DNA of 64,000 bases, from contig NW_021167089.1 of assembly GCF_003711515.1 (NCBI RefSeq), positions 255,296 to 319,295 of the forward strand, given 5' to 3'. Below the pieces are notes generated by a model, which had not been told where the DNA came from, did not search any database, and worked only from the letters and a program-made list of their open reading frames with translations. The translations under genes and the position numbers were made by a program. Below, piece by piece: positions 12,348 to 25,494 of this stretch (position 1 is its first letter; each line of letters starts with the position of its first letter). The DNA is from Sodiomyces alkalinus F11. Lineage: Eukaryota > Ascomycota > Sordariomycetes > Glomerellales > Plectosphaerellaceae.

Positions 12348-14998
12348 TTATAAGTTCTGCGTCGGCGGGATCGCATCGGTCACTTCTCGCACCGATATAA
12401 AGGATCCGGCGCCGCCGCCCTCTCGGAGATCCTCCAGAAGCAAGCTGGTCTGGGCGTACAACTCCTCGATCGCGGCTCGCGAGGACTGGCCCAAGGAAAC
12501 TATCACAAAGCGTTTTGTTAGTTTCGCAGCCCGCAAAAATTTGGGCCTCTGGGGGGCAAGTTGGGGGACAGGGAGAACTCACGGAGTATAGCCGAGTTGA
12601 GTTCCTCCGCCACGGCCGCCCGGCCTTTCTTATCCAGCAGATGAGCGAGCTCCCTCTCCTGCAGGGGGTTTTCGTAGGCAAGGAGGGCATAAATATCGCC
12701 CAGTGCTTTAGCAACCTCTCGTCGTGGGTCAGTCGCGAACTCGGCTCGCAATGCCTGGCCGTACTGTAACGTTGCTAGCTCCAGGTCTTCGAGTGCCCGA
12801 CGCGTGTCCGCAACAGAAGCTTCCGTCTCCATTCTGTCGAAGCCCCCATTCTCGGTGCCATTCATATCGACGTCCATTTCCTGGCCACCGAGTCCGTGGT
12901 CGACATGTCCATTGTGTTTCCCAATGCCATTGTATTTTTTTGTCTCCATTGCGGACCTGATCTCAGCGGCCGTTCGGACCATTTCGACAAATTTCCGGCA
13001 GCGTAGCCGGAAATAAACCTGCTCGTTGTCCTTCAGAACGCCGGGATAGAAGGCGTTAGTCTGCTTGAGGGCCCTGTCAATATCGCCTTCTAATACAGCC
13101 TTGCGTATTTCTGCGAGGCAGTCAGCAAACGATGCTTCAAAAGTGGGCTCGATCGAGCCGTAGGTAGGTAGGCACGCACGCTGTCGCTTTGAGGCATGCT
13201 CATCATCTCTGACGGGGATGTCTTCGATGGGTGCATTGGGGTCAGGATTGAGAGCCTTTTTCTCCTCGTGGATCTCTTCGGCAAATGCCCTAGCCGTCTC
13301 GACATATCCATCGTGTTGCAGGAACTGCAGAACAAGTGCCTGGATGAAGTTGGTTTCGTTCATAGCAGGAGATGTCAAGCTGGAGACATCTGCATCTTCA
13401 ATCTGCGTGAGGATGGTCTCCTTTTCTGTCTGTAGGCTCAAGCGATTAGCCAACGACCTTGAAACGGGGAGAGGAAGGGGTAAAGAAGAAGGAGGAAGAA
13501 AGGGCGAGGTCTCCTCTTCGTTTCTTCGTTTCTTCTCTTCTCTTCTCTTCCTCTTCTTTCTGAAAATGCAAAGCACCAAGAGGGCATACTTACAGCCATC
13601 GTGGAGTCGATATCGTAGACGAATGGTTCCTGACCAAAGTTTACGCGAACGTGTTCTCCGACTTTCTTGAGGCTGATAGTTGGGTAATATTTTCCCTTGA
13701 TATCCTTGAAGGCAGTCCCTAGTTGTGGTGTATGTGTGTGTAAGTAGGACGACGACAGTCCCAAAGGCACTGCTGCAGTGGCGGCATCGTTTAACTCACC
13801 GAGCAGAACTCCATTCTTCGTAAAGAAGCCACACCCCGTGCGGAAATTGACGCCACAGCCAATGACATCCTGAGCTGTAAACGAAGGCCCGTAGGTCCTG
13901 CCCCCGTTATGGGCGGCATGGCAGTTACCATCGTCTCCATGATAGCCGTACGAGTCTGGCTCCCAGCCTGGGGGCCGAGATAGAGCGACGGACTTGCCCG
14001 AGAAGCCAATTCCGATAAGGGTGCTATGGGGCCAAAAAAAGGAACAAAAAACAAAAGGGTCAGATCCAAAAATTCCACGCGCGTGCTATGAATCCGATTT
14101 TTTTTTTTGATTTGGGGCCGACTCACTCGTCTCTCTTCCCTGCTAGTATGGTGACCTCGAAGTAGTACAAACCACATTGTGGAGGCATGTAATTGTCGGC
14201 GCGGATGGCGAATGCCTCGCGATCCCGCTCGGGCTGGCCCTTGGTGCCCAGTAACTTCACTTCCATGCCGTCCGGCGACAACTCGAGGGCCCCGTACTTG
14301 TCGTCCTTGTTCAATTTGCTGGGCAGAGGGGAGACGAACTCGTCTTGGTCGCTCGGCGGCGGCTTTTCGACAACGTCATACGATAATCCTCGGTGTGCCA
14401 CCGCCATGTTATGCAGGCTGGCGCTACTTGCGTTTTTGGAGAGGTTGCCACCGCCACCGCGTCCGCCTCCGCTGCGTCCCTGGGCACCGCGTGTTTCCCT
14501 CTTGGTACGCATTTTAGCTTTGTAGGCATCTATCAGACGTTCCATGAAGGTGGATCCTTGGAGATAGGACGGGATAAAGAACCCAGTCGTGGTGGTATCA
14601 AGCATGTCCCCATCCAGCACGGCCCTGTTTGTGAAGACGTCGAAGGCTTTCGAGAAGGAGGCGAGCTGCAAATCCCGCGCCCAAGATGGGTTGACAGCAA
14701 GGAATGAGCTTGTGCCCTTCTCATCCTCCTCCGAGCCGGTCCTGGGATTATGATTTCTGCTCGCGTTCTGGAACGGGGTCGAGGGAGAGTAGATGTCGGT
14801 GTCTTCGGGCCTGTTCAGAAGTTGGGAGATGACGGAGGTGCGCCCTGGATGTGTGAGGTATGGAGGTGTCGAGCCGGGAGCTGCCCCCGAGGCCACTGAG
14901 GCGTAGGGAAAACGGCGTTGAGAGGCGGACCCGGAGTTCGAAGCAGAGGGGGCCGATCCAGGGAAGCCCTGGGAGCCAGACTGGTACGGGCTCGTCAT
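12348..14998 (-). CDS. RanBPM/Gid1 (Vid30)-type SPRY-LisH-CTLH protein
   Basis: Five exons on the minus strand: 14998-14127, 14023-13800, 13718-13594, 13429-12583 and 12499-12348. All junctions are GT-AG and frames join exactly to 739 residues. Order: a disordered Ser/Gly-rich N-terminus (about 1-200), a SPRY/B30.2 domain across exons 1-3 (about 225-405, with GLYYFEVTIL, IGIGFSGKSV, YGYHGDDGNCH, GCGVNF), then LisH (NFIQALVLQFLQHDGYVETA, about 430-460) and CTLH/CRA to the end. That is the architecture of RanBPM and yeast Gid1/Vid30, scaffold subunits of the GID/CTLH ubiquitin ligase that degrades gluconeogenic enzymes and other substrates. It is cytosolic or nuclear. The gene stands alone, flanked by more than 1 kb on both sides. 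Identification of the family is strong; equivalence to Gid1 is by domain order. Confidence 0.88.
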
Positions 14999-17453
14999 GA
15001 TGAGGGATTGTCGGGAGGGTAGAATGATGTCCCTAGGCCAAGTAGCCTAGGTACCGAGGCTTTACTGTAGCAGGGGGGCGATATGTATAGCTTCCCGTCA
15101 AAGATGATACGCGCACTTGTTTGACGGGAAAAGAGGTTTGGAGGAGGTGCTTATCTCAGGAGACAAGGCGAAGCACCCGTCGGCGTAAGATCGTTGCTTG
15201 GTAGACGGTGGGGATGGGAGTGCCCAAGTTCAAGATGATACAAGATGATACTGCAAAGGGCAACTCGTGTCTGGGTCGGGTCGTTTGTACTTTTGTGCGG
15301 AAAGAAGTGCGTTTTGAGGCTCGAGAGGCAAGAGACACGTTGTTGGAGGAGCTTCCTGAGGCGAGGTCACAGCTTCGGAAGTGATCTGAACCTGGAACGA
15401 AGGCGTCGCTATCTGTTGGTGGAGAAGGTCGGGAGAGGGCGTTGTTGCTTTGCAAAGCAGAGGTACCTAAGACCACAGCAAGAACCGTTGATGGTATCTC
15501 CGTCATGCACTTCCAGCTCGACTCCGCTTGATAATACCTAGTGGGTGGGTCCATCACGGGGCACCCTGGAGTGACTGCTCCATACATAGGTACCTACCTA
15601 GGTAAGGTAGGTACTACCTCTAGGTACCCTAGGTATCCCGTACTCAGTACGAGTACGTACTATTTTAACCAATAAGGCAGGGAGGCGAACTTCACAAACC
15701 TCACAAACCTCACCGTAACGAGGCGCTAATCGGAGTTAACAGTAGGTAGACACCGAGTAACACGGAACGTTGGACTCCTCAATAACCCGCCCCTCACCTT
15801 ATTCCATATAAGCGTAAGGTAGTCTGTAGGTAGGTACGTTACGTACAACTCGGTAATTACGTTGTACGCCATACCCACAAACACTACGAAGTACTCGTAC
15901 TTCGTAAGTCCCTGTTAACAGAAATACCAATATATGGCGGCTTCGAGTGTTATCCGAAATTGACCCCATGTGAGAGGTCTCCATGCTTATCTAAGTTTCA
16001 CGTCCGACACCAACCTCGTCCTTACTCCATCCAGTACAAATGGTGATAATAGGGTTATGACATGGACAAGTCTGGCTGGCAAGGCAGCGACGCATAGGGG
16101 CGTCTAGGCGATCATTACCAATCCGACGAAACGCATGAAGCCACACACACCTTGACGAGGGAGCATTCCATTTAGAAAACCCCTCATGGACTGGATGGAC
16201 TCTTGGTATTCCCGTTGTCCGATGGGTTCGAATCCGCCAAATGTCTCAACTCCTCCGAGGTGGGTGATTTCCGATTTCCTGTCGTTTATACGGGCAAATC
16301 ATACCTGTGAGCCTAGCTTGTGGAAGAAGGACAAGGAGGAATGCTTGATGCATAGGTAGCCATGGGCATAAGAGACGCCTTCGAGATGATGATCAAACTG
16401 GGCTGGGCCTAGGTAACCCTGCCATTTGAAATTTTGGCAAAAACAAATGAAAAAATCTTAGCCGTATTTTATTTTACTTCGTAGCGGCAAGTGATGATTG
16501 AGCAAGACACGGAATCAAACGCGAACACGGAATCACTTCAAAGCGGACATAGTAGTCAAATGCGCTCTTTGTCCGATTACAGAGTACAAGGTTGGGACCA
16601 TGGAGCCAAACAAAAAAAAGTGACGACGGGGCTGGAACGCCTCGAACCGAGTCAGGAGCCGAGTCGAAAAGTCTCAGAAATCCTGTTGTTACGCTGGTTA
16701 CGTTGGGGGTCCGGGAGTCTCGGAATTTTGTTATTGGGGCCACAGTGTTTGCAGTCGCAATCGGGAAGCCCTAATTATAATGCCCGCAGAAGTCTTGTCC
16801 CCCGCCACCTTCACCTTCGCATGGGATCGAGATGGCATGTCAGTAAAGCCAGGTTCGGATTCGCTCGCTCGCTCGCAGTGGGAAGCCCTGAGCCACGAGA
16901 ATTCAGTGCCAAAAAAGTTAGCAATACTGATAATAATAATATACATAATATACATAATATACACCAAGATTCTGTCCGCTCAGAGGCATATCAAGTGTCA
17001 GATCCATTCAGCCCGACCAAGTCGCCACCATGCGTATAAATAATCGACCCTATAATACACCCCTCCCACCAAACGCCGTCCGTCGCCTTTCTCAGTAATA
17101 ATTGATAATACCAGTAACGTCTCTAATGTTCCCAAACGCCAGCCAGTGTCAATGCTCCTCTTATCGCTCATGAATTTCTCAAGATTCTGTCGGGCAAGAG
17201 GGTAAAGAGGAGGGAAAAGGGGAAGAAAAGGAAGAAAAGGACCGGAGGAATCCGCCGGCAAGTAGTCTGTCATGTGAATGTGCGTGTATAACACGTGCGG
17301 GAAAAAAAAAACCCCAGCCGGGTTGCCTGCTTGCAGAGGCGGAGCTCCAGATTCAATGGTGTAGTACATGCCCACGATCAGTGATGTCGTGAAGGGCAGA
17401 AAAAATGCAAGATATGTGCGCGTCAAGTAGACCGTAACTACCGACAAACGCGC
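14999..17453. other. Spacer between the Gid1-like and Ies4 genes
   Basis: Contains the upstream region of the Gid1-like gene and a cluster of AGGTACCTAGGTA-like sequences at about 15585-15645. A double GTACTTCGTAC-type palindrome sits at 15886-15907, and a short ATAATATAC repeat at about 16925-16965. No supported gene. Confidence 0.6.
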
Positions 17454-18449
17454 TCATGCCGCCGAGATGGGCACGGGGGCCGGAGAGCTGGCATCGATAC
17501 CGTTTTCAAGACCGCCATTGCGCATCTCGGCATCGGCCGAACTGTCAGCGGCACTGTCCGCCGGCACGGGGCTGTTGACCTCGTCGCTCTTGATCTCTTT
17601 ATTCTCCTTGGCGCTGCTGTCGGCCGAAGCGGCGACCGAGCCCTCGGCGACGGGCTCGGGCGCAGGTTTAGGCGGTGCGGTCCAGCGATGGATTTCCCAG
17701 ACGACGCCCGTGAAGCTCTTTACCTGGAAGCCGCCCCTCGACCACTTCCGACAGGGCTTGCCGGACCGGTCGAGAGCGCGGAGTCCGGCGTTGATAGCGC
17801 CCTGATTCGCCTTGGGACCGAGCTTGTGTAGCCCAGCTCCCCTTCCGCTGCCGTTCAATTCATCGTCACTGTACAAGTCTTGTGTTAGCAAAGAGGAAGG
17901 GAAAAGGAAAGGAGAAGAAAGGGGAAGGCGTTGACAAGAGAGCATAAGAACAAAGAAGAAGAAGAAAAAAAAAAGAAACAAAAAAAAAAAAAAGGTCGTC
18001 GGCACTTACAGTCTTGCCTTCTTCTTGGGCCCGGGTTTGCCCCGAGACTTTGCTTGGCCGTCAGATCCGACACCGTTGGCCGCGGCAGCAGAACGCTTTG
18101 TACCCTTCTTCTTGGGCCCATCGGTAGGAGGACCCATGGTGCCAGGGGCCGGTGTCCCCTCTCCGTTGACGGCAGGCGTGGCAGGGTTCGAGTCGGAAGC
18201 ATTCTCGCCGTTCGATGCTCCAGGCGCAGGAATGGTTGTCGAAGGAGTGGGAGAGTCAGTCGACCCGTTGACGGGTTCCTTGACATCTTCCTTCTCAGGT
18301 ATTTCGGGCGTGCTTGCGGCTGGAGGCGATTCCTTGACGGGTAGAGGTTCGATGATATCCTTTAGTTTCTGGGGAGAGACGTGCAAGGTAACAATGAGGC
18401 CCTTGCCGGACTTTCGTCGGGTGACAGACTCCTTATTGGATGGTGCCAT
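17454..18449 (-). CDS. ies4: INO80 chromatin remodelling complex subunit Ies4
   Basis: Two exons, 18449-18010 and 17868-17454, give 284 residues (donor GTAAGT, acceptor TACAG; phase matches). The N-terminus reads GKGLIVTLHVSPQKLKDII, the short conserved segment of fungal Ies4. A Pro/Ser/Thr-rich linker and basic patches (GPKKKGTKR, GKPGPKKKAR) follow, and the C-terminal half has KLGPKANQGAINAGLRALD, RKW and KSFTGVVWEIHRW, the best-conserved Ies4 block. Ies4 is a small fungal-specific subunit of INO80, bound near the Arp8 module, and in yeast is a checkpoint-kinase target. It is nuclear. The start at 18449 is preferred to the in-frame ATG at 18635 because the conserved segment begins a few residues after it. 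The tail is Ser/Ala/Glu-rich and poorly constrained. Confidence 0.8.
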
Positions 18450-20755
18450 GGTGATGATGTGGATATGTTCTTTTCTTTTCCCCCTCAGTCGGCGCGGTGG
18501 TGGGAAGGTCGAAGAAGCGTGGGAAGACGGGGGACCCCGATTAGTTTTGTAGGGGACGTGGAAAGCAGGACGGCGACCGTCAGAGGAAAGTTGTTGTGGC
18601 TTGAAAGGAGTAATGTGTTGGATGAGCCCAGGCAACTGGGCAGTGGGTACACCGAGATTGTGCCCAGCAAGAAAATTGGCTTTGTCACCGCCCTAGGCTT
18701 TGCTCAATAGGAGTGGCGGTTGGACGAGTCATCCAATGACACTTGGTGATGATGTGTGTGTTTTTTTTTAGTAGGTGGTGATCTGGTGGTGTTCTTCTTG
18801 TCTTGCTGCTGCTGGCGGGAACCTACAGACCCTTGAGCAGCACACAAAACAAGCCGGGCCGGATGTGGCTGCCCAGTATAGTACAGTAGGGGCAGTGTGG
18901 GTGTTAGGGCCTTAGGCTGACGGGGTGACGGGTGACGGGTGATGGAGACGCGATGGTGATGGTGGTTGCGGGTGTGGGTGATCAAGAAAGTGATGATGGA
19001 AGCTTGATGAATGGGATGGATGGGGGTGTGAAGGGAGAAATTTTCATTTTATGGGGGAACCCATATGGTAGGTTTGGCGTCTCATTTTTGAATGAGCGCC
19101 GCCGGGCGGCGTGACAATGAGCGGTGGTAGACTTCTCATGCTGGGCTGGGCTCTGGCTCGAGGAATTGACCTCGTTCGCTTTTCTCGCGCACTGCTGGCA
19201 CTGGTGGATGGGGACAGGGCGGGACGAACGTGGTCCGTGGTCGTGGGTACAGCTGGGGGGTCCATAGAATGAAGCTCCTATAACTTAGTCAGAAAAAAGC
19301 ACTTTACCGAAAACGGAAGAACTCCAGTTCAATGTGGAGATGTGGCAGCTGCCAATAGCGTGTCGGGAACCCAACTTTCCCACATTTGCCCGCCCTAGCC
19401 AGCTGACCCCAGGAGCTCAGGGGAACTTTGATGACGAGATCGGCGGCCCAAATCGCAGCAGGTACGGGGTACAAAGTACCCGGTAACTTTGTATCGAGTA
19501 ATGAATACTCCGTAAGGTACACGAGGTCTGCAAACCGAAAACTTAATCCGGAGAACCAGCCTTTCTTCCGAAGTACTACAAAGGATTTCCTCAAAAAGGG
19601 GGGTCCCAAAAATAAAACAAGAAAATAAAATAAGAGAAATCCCACATCCCTTGGATCCCGTGCGATGCTCATGAGACTTGTCGATTTCTTGTCTCATTTC
19701 CCTTTATCCGCCAACAGCACAGATCACGCAGATCACGCAGCTCCGAGGATGGAGTACATAAGGACGGCTCAATCCGCCGATCCACACCACACCTCTTTCG
19801 GAGGAGCTTATCCATTCCTTGATTCGAGGCTATTCCCGTGCCTCGTAGGAATGGCACTCCGTCAGGTATCACGTATTCAATCCGTTATCCGATGATGGGC
19901 CGCTTATCAGAGTGGCCAAGCTCGGTCCCTCAGAATCAGCTTGGACTTCCCACATTGTTCGTCCCGGGCCGGCCCGGCCAACAGGATTCAACTGTTCTGT
20001 TCAACCGTGACGTGACCAACCTCGACATGTCCCGGTCAGTTTCCTCTGACTAAATCCGAGTTTGTCGTCTCTCTACCCTGCTGATGATTCTGCAGCATCT
20101 CGATATGGCTGGGGCTGGGAATCGATGTTTCTTAACGGCCGACAATAGACGCGACAGCACCAGGAACAATGCCATACGGCCTTAGATCATCTACCTTAGC
20201 TGCCTCACAGTTGCCGCAAATGCACCTCAAGATATCTCAACAAGAACAGCAGTAGAAACAACAAATGCGTTAAAGATACAGAGAGAGCAAGAGAGAACAA
20301 GACGTATTAAAACGAGCGAGTGTGCGCATTTTCTGTCGTGGCTGGGTGCGTAGTATCATTGCGAGACGGCTTTGATGTGAAAAAGCAGATATAGAAAAGC
20401 CACCGGAATTCTTCATGGCCCATGCAAACAAGGTCAATCATGTAGCCTAGCCTGGAAACAGATCCAAACTCCATTCCGCCACGGGGAGAGGGCAAAGTGG
20501 TAGGATCTGCTTCCCCATGTACAGAGATGAGAGGACAAGAGAGGCCGACTCTCAGGCCTCTTTACCGAAAAAGAAAACAGAGAGAGGTGATTAAGAGGGA
20601 GAAAAAGAAAAAAAGTAAAAAAAAAAAAGTAAAGTAAAAAAGTACAAAAGAAGAAGCAAGTCGACGGCGGCCAGAAAATGTAAAGGGTATGGTATGTCTT
20701 GCGTTCGTCAGGAAGGAAAATGCGAATTCATCCGCCGTAGCATCAGCAGGCCTGA
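18450..20755. other. Spacer between the Ies4 and Tea1-like genes
   Basis: Upstream of ies4 there are GGTGATG-rich and CCATCAC-type low-complexity tracts (about 18740-19030). The A-rich stretch at about 20570-20660 is probably 3' flank of the kelch gene. No supported gene in 2.3 kb. Confidence 0.55.
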
Positions 20756-23700
20756 CTAGGGCCGCTCGACTCGGCCCTTAGCCTTGCTCTGGGACGCATC
20801 GCCGCCATCGCCCGTCTGTTCCTCCACCTCGAGCCTCTTCCGCCAGTCCGCCAGACTCTCGCTCAGCCCCGGCCCGTTCTCGCCGTCCCTTCGGGTCGGC
20901 GTGGCCGCAATGTCAAAGTCGAACGTGTTGCTCAGTCGATAATTCTTATTCGTAGCCTCCCAGTGCGTCCGGAGTGTCTCGAGTTCCGTCGCGAGGTTGT
21001 CCAACGCCGCGCTGTTGCGCGCCTCCGTCGGGTCCGTGCCCCCGCCGCCGCCGTATGCGCTCTCCACGTCCGAGCTCTCTTGCCGGTTGTGGCCCCGGCC
21101 CAGCCCGACGCCATTCGCGGACCCGGCCCCGGCCCCGGCCCCGCCGCCAGGCGCCGTTAGCTCTGAGCTCACGCTGGGTACTTGCCGGCTCCGCCGACGG
21201 TAGTTGTCCACCGAGCTCTCTACCTGGTCGAGGAGCATCGAGACCTTCTGTTCGGCGTCCTGCGCCCGCTGCTCCAGGAGCGAGTTTGCCTGCTGAAGCT
21301 GCTCCAGGTCCCGCCGGCTGGACGACAGCGTCTCCGCCACCTCTTCGGTCGTCTTCAGGGCCGTGTCACGTTCCCGTCGGACCTCCTCTAGCTCTTCCTG
21401 CACAGCTCGCAACCGTTCCTCCAGTTGCGCTCCGGACGCCCGGATTTCCTCTTGCAGGCTGTCCACCCTTCTCTGCAGCACCTCGCGTTCCTTCTCCCAA
21501 TCCAGCGCCGCCGCCGACTGTCCGCGCTGCTCTTCCAACTCGTCCATCTCCGACCTCAGCTCTGCATTCTCCGCCTTGTAGCGAGCGAGCTGCTCCTTGA
21601 GCTGCTTCAGCATCTTCTCGGTCCCTTTGACATAGTGGACGGCCGACTGGTAATCGTTCTCCAGCTGCGTCAGCTTGTCTCGGTATGCCGCTTCGGTGGC
21701 TTCCAGTTGGGCCATGTTGCGTTGCTCGGCTTCCTCTTGCGCAGCCGCCGCCTTCTCGAGCTGCTCCTCCAACTCACGAATGCGAGCCTGCTCCGGCGAC
21801 GCCGTGCGCGGGCTGCTCACGCTGCGGTTCCGGCTCATGTTCGTAGGACTGATACCGCGCTCGGCGAGAATGTCCTTGAGAGTGTTGTGCTGCACCACGA
21901 CGGCGTTCGTCTCCAGCTGCTGGTTCTGCAGTTGGTTCTTGAGGTCCGCGTTGGCCCCTTGCAGACTCTGCGTATCCCTGAGGGCCGCCTGGAGCTGACG
22001 TCGGATTGCCACGCCTTCACGGCTGGATTGTTCTTGGTAGACCTCCAATCCTGCGATCCGCTCCTCCGCCGTGCGAAGCTTGTCCGCTGCCACGTCTGCT
22101 TCTTGTTGGTACTTCTTGACCAGATCATTGGCCGTCTCCAACTGCTTCTGGAGAGCTTCCAAGCGCTCCGACTCTGCCTTGCTGGGCCCGCCAACGTTCC
22201 GAGCCGAAAGCTTGTCGAAGCCCGCCAGGACGGCTTGCCGGTGTGTTCGTGCTTCGTTGGCATGTTTTTCGGCCATTTCCTCGGCGTCTCGCAGCCGCCG
22301 CGTGGTGGCGACGAGTTCGGCAGTGCGTGCCTCGTGTTCTGCCTTCAGCTTGCTGAGTTTGTCTTCGACCTTCTCTCGCTGCGCTCGTTCCTCGTCCAGC
22401 TTGTCTTCGAGAAGCATCTTCATCTCGGCCGATGCCCCCACGGCCTCCTTCAGAGAATCGAAAGTCTGGTCTCGCTCCTGCGAATTTCCCACTGACTCTT
22501 CGTACTTGGCCTGCCATTCGTCCTTTTCGACGCGCAAAAGCTCCATGGCCCCCATGGCTTCCGCGTGCAGCACGGACTGTTCCCGTGCCTCCCGTTGCAC
22601 CATGTGTAACTCGGCCTTCAGCCGCTCTAGCTCAGGGGACGTGGTGGTTTTGTACGATTCCAGCTCGGTCATACGCTTCTGCGACGCGTTGGCCGTGTCG
22701 TCAGCGAGTTGCCGCGCGCGTCTCTCGGCTTCGAGCTCCATCCTGGTCGTCTCTAGCTGCGATTCCAACATCTTCTGGTGGTGAAGAGCCGTGGCCAGCT
22801 TCTTGCTGATCTCCACCGACCGGTCGTCGGCGTTGTCTCGGTCGCCGAAGTCCTGCTGCGGCGTGCTGGCGGCGCTCCCTCCCCCGACCTGGGCGGCCAG
22901 TTTCGCCTTGGCGTAGATGGCTTCCTGGATCGCGGCATCCCTTTGTTTCTCGGCTTCGGCAATCTGCTTCGCCGCGAGGATGGCCTGCTTATCCACCGCG
23001 CTCTGGACGTTGGCAAGCTCCGTGCGCATGGCCAAGAGGGCTTCGATCAGTGGCTTGTCTTCGTCGTCGAACGTCTCCGTAGCACGACCTTCCAGTGGAC
23101 TCAGGCTCGCGTTGGGCGCGTAGCCGGCCTTCCGCGCAAGTTCGAGTTCTGACGCGTACCAAGCGTTGCGGTTCCGTGCTGAATCGAGTTCCTTGAGGAG
23201 GGCGACCGTCTGGGAGTTTCGGCCAGAGGATCTCCGAGACAGTAAATTGCTAGGTTGCCGCGCCGTCGTCGGAGGGGATGCCGGTCTGTGTTGTTGAATC
23301 GATCTCATGCTGGACTCGGTGGTGCTGTCGACGGATTCCTGTGAGCGACCAGCTTGTCGAGATCTGGTTTTCGGCTGTTCTGCGGGGTTCGCCTCGGGTT
23401 TGGGGGCGCCCTGCTGCTGCGGAGGGGTCCGATGCCCATTAATAATGGGAGACTCATCTTCGTTGGGGGCCGCCCTGATAGTGGGAGACTGCATCGAATT
23501 GACTTGGATGGACCCGCCACCCAGAATATCACGCTCCGTCGACGCGCCACGGATGCGACCGCCGCTCGATGTCTGGGGTTTTGCAGGAGTCGGACCTTGA
23601 GGAGGCGGGCCGGCGGGCGAGGACGCGGAGGTCCTGGGAAGCCTGGACTGCGCGCCAGCGATAGAAACTGCATTGATGTCCGACCCGATGGGATCACCGC

Positions 23701-25494
23701 GATATCCGTTTGGCGGGCTGTTCACCCTACCCGCATCTCGAGGACCGCCGGTGGTGGGTCCCCTCGAGTCCTGTGACCCATCTCGCGACAGTGCGGTCCG
23801 CACAGGGTTCTGTTCGGTAGCGGTACTTGGGCGCCTGGGTTGCGGGAGTCCTCGTGAATTCTGCTGGGCCTGGGAGTCGTTGGGGTACCGAATCTTTGTC
23901 GTATCTAGCACGTAGATGATGCCTAGATCTCCGGCACTGATGGGAGCCGTGCTGGGCTCCCCTCCCACAACCACGATTTGCTTCCCTACGGTGGTCATGC
24001 TGTGGCCTGATCGCGGTGACGGGGAAGGGCCCATGTTCTGGAAGGTGTACCATCGCCTGGAAGTGATCCGAAAAGCGGCGAGATCGCCCAGATCGGCGCC
24101 TTCCTCAGTCCGGCCGCCGAATACGTACATGACATCGTCAACAAGGGCAGCTGTGTGGCCTTCACGCGGGACGGGAATGTATCCTATGCAGTCCAGTTGC
24201 GTCCACTCGTTCGGTATGGGGTCATAGCACCAGACATCATTAAACCATTGGAAGCCATTCGTTCCGCCAAATCTGCAGGACAATCAGTCTTCGTCTCTAG
24301 CCGCCTCAGATATGCGGCGGGCTACCATGGTAAGCAAGCAGAGTAAAGAGGGCAGCACGTACAAATACATCTTCTCGTTGAACGTGATGACGGAGTGGTT
24401 CGTACGCGCCGGAGGGACACGGTCCGTGCTCTCGGTGTTTTCAATGAGCATTTCCCAGCGGTTATTGGGCAACTGGAGCTTATTCAGGTCAAAAGCCGCA
24501 AGATCGTTCATGAAGTAGCCCTCCACCTGGCCGCCAAAGATGAAAATCTTGGAGCCCAGAATGTTCAAGGTATGGCCGTAGCGACCCGACGGCCGTGGCC
24601 CTGGCGGTAGGGCTCTGGACCACTGGCGGGTAGCTGAGAGGTGGTTAGCCCGCGTCTGGCGAAGGTCGGACGAGGCGGAAAAGCGGTCGCAGCTTACATG
24701 TGTTTAGGAGGTATAGGGTCTCATCCAGAAGGTCCGAATCTTCTACCTTGGTATCTCCTCCGTAGACAATAAAAGCGTTGCCGACGAGAAGGCCGGCATG
24801 ACCGACTCTGGGACCTGGACCCTCGGCCGTGGTGGGGAGAGGATAGCAGGTCATGTTCTGACCGGCTTCAATCATCCACAGGTCGCCCTTCACGGTGGCA
24901 CTGTTGATCAGGCCGCCCATGACATAGATGTCGCCCTCTTTAGATGAGATGGAATTTACTGCGGCACCATACCGTGGAAACGGGCTCGGGTGTGACGAGG
25001 TATAGTTGAGGCGCCGTTGAGACCAAGGGTACAGGGCGGCATTCGGATTCGAGGGTGGTTGTTGTGCGACGCCATTGCGAAACTAGAAAGACATGACCAT
25101 GATTAGAAAAGAAAAGAAGAAGAGAAAAATAAGTTTACCGACGACCGTGCCGAGGCGTGGATCGCGATGTCATTGTGGTCCAATAGGTATGTAGAAGCCA
25201 GAACAGAGAAGCAGTTGAGAGGACAAAACTCACAGGTAGGTCACTCGGTGCGCTTGGAGCTTGATCCACGCTGGGACCGCGCTGACGGCCGTATGGCTGG
25301 TCAGGGCTGCCATGGTTGGCGTCGTCGCCGAAAGAACTGAGGCTGCCTGTGGGCGTGGCTCGGTGTTGTGCAGTTTTCTCCTCCTTTGCTACCCTGGCGC
25401 TGGCGCTTTGAATCGAGCCTTGCGAGCCCGAATTACCATCGCGACTCGCCAAGGCGCGGTCCTGATTTTTCTTCGACTTGAACAGGAAAGCCAT
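20756..25494 (-). CDS. Tea1/TeaA-like cell-end marker (kelch plus coiled coil)
   Basis: Four exons, 25494-25234, 25082-24698, 24633-24363 and 24272-20756, encode 1477 residues with matching phases. Residues 1-87 are disordered. From about 90 to 430 there are six or so kelch repeats (for instance GHAGLLVGNAFIVYGG, GRYGHTLNILGSKIFIFGG, GHTAALVDDVMYVFGG). A Pro/Ser/Gln-rich linker of about 220 residues follows, then a long coiled coil from about 660 to 1400 with Glu/Gln/Ala/Leu heptads. This is the arrangement of fission yeast Tea1 and Aspergillus TeaA, which ride microtubule plus ends to the hyphal tip and mark the site of polarised growth with Tea4 and a formin. There is no CAAX box. The 5' leader upstream of 25494 holds a long in-frame stretch without homology that I treat as untranslated. 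Confidence 0.87.

Noticed and set aside
16226..16245. GGTTCGAATCC-like box resembling a tRNA T-loop
   Set aside because: The flanking bases do not form a T stem, and no acceptor or anticodon arm can be folded around it.
21425..22495. Plus-strand open frame of 356 codons
   Set aside because: Antisense to the coiled coil of the Tea1-like gene; Leu/Arg-rich composition is the mirror of Gln/Glu codons.
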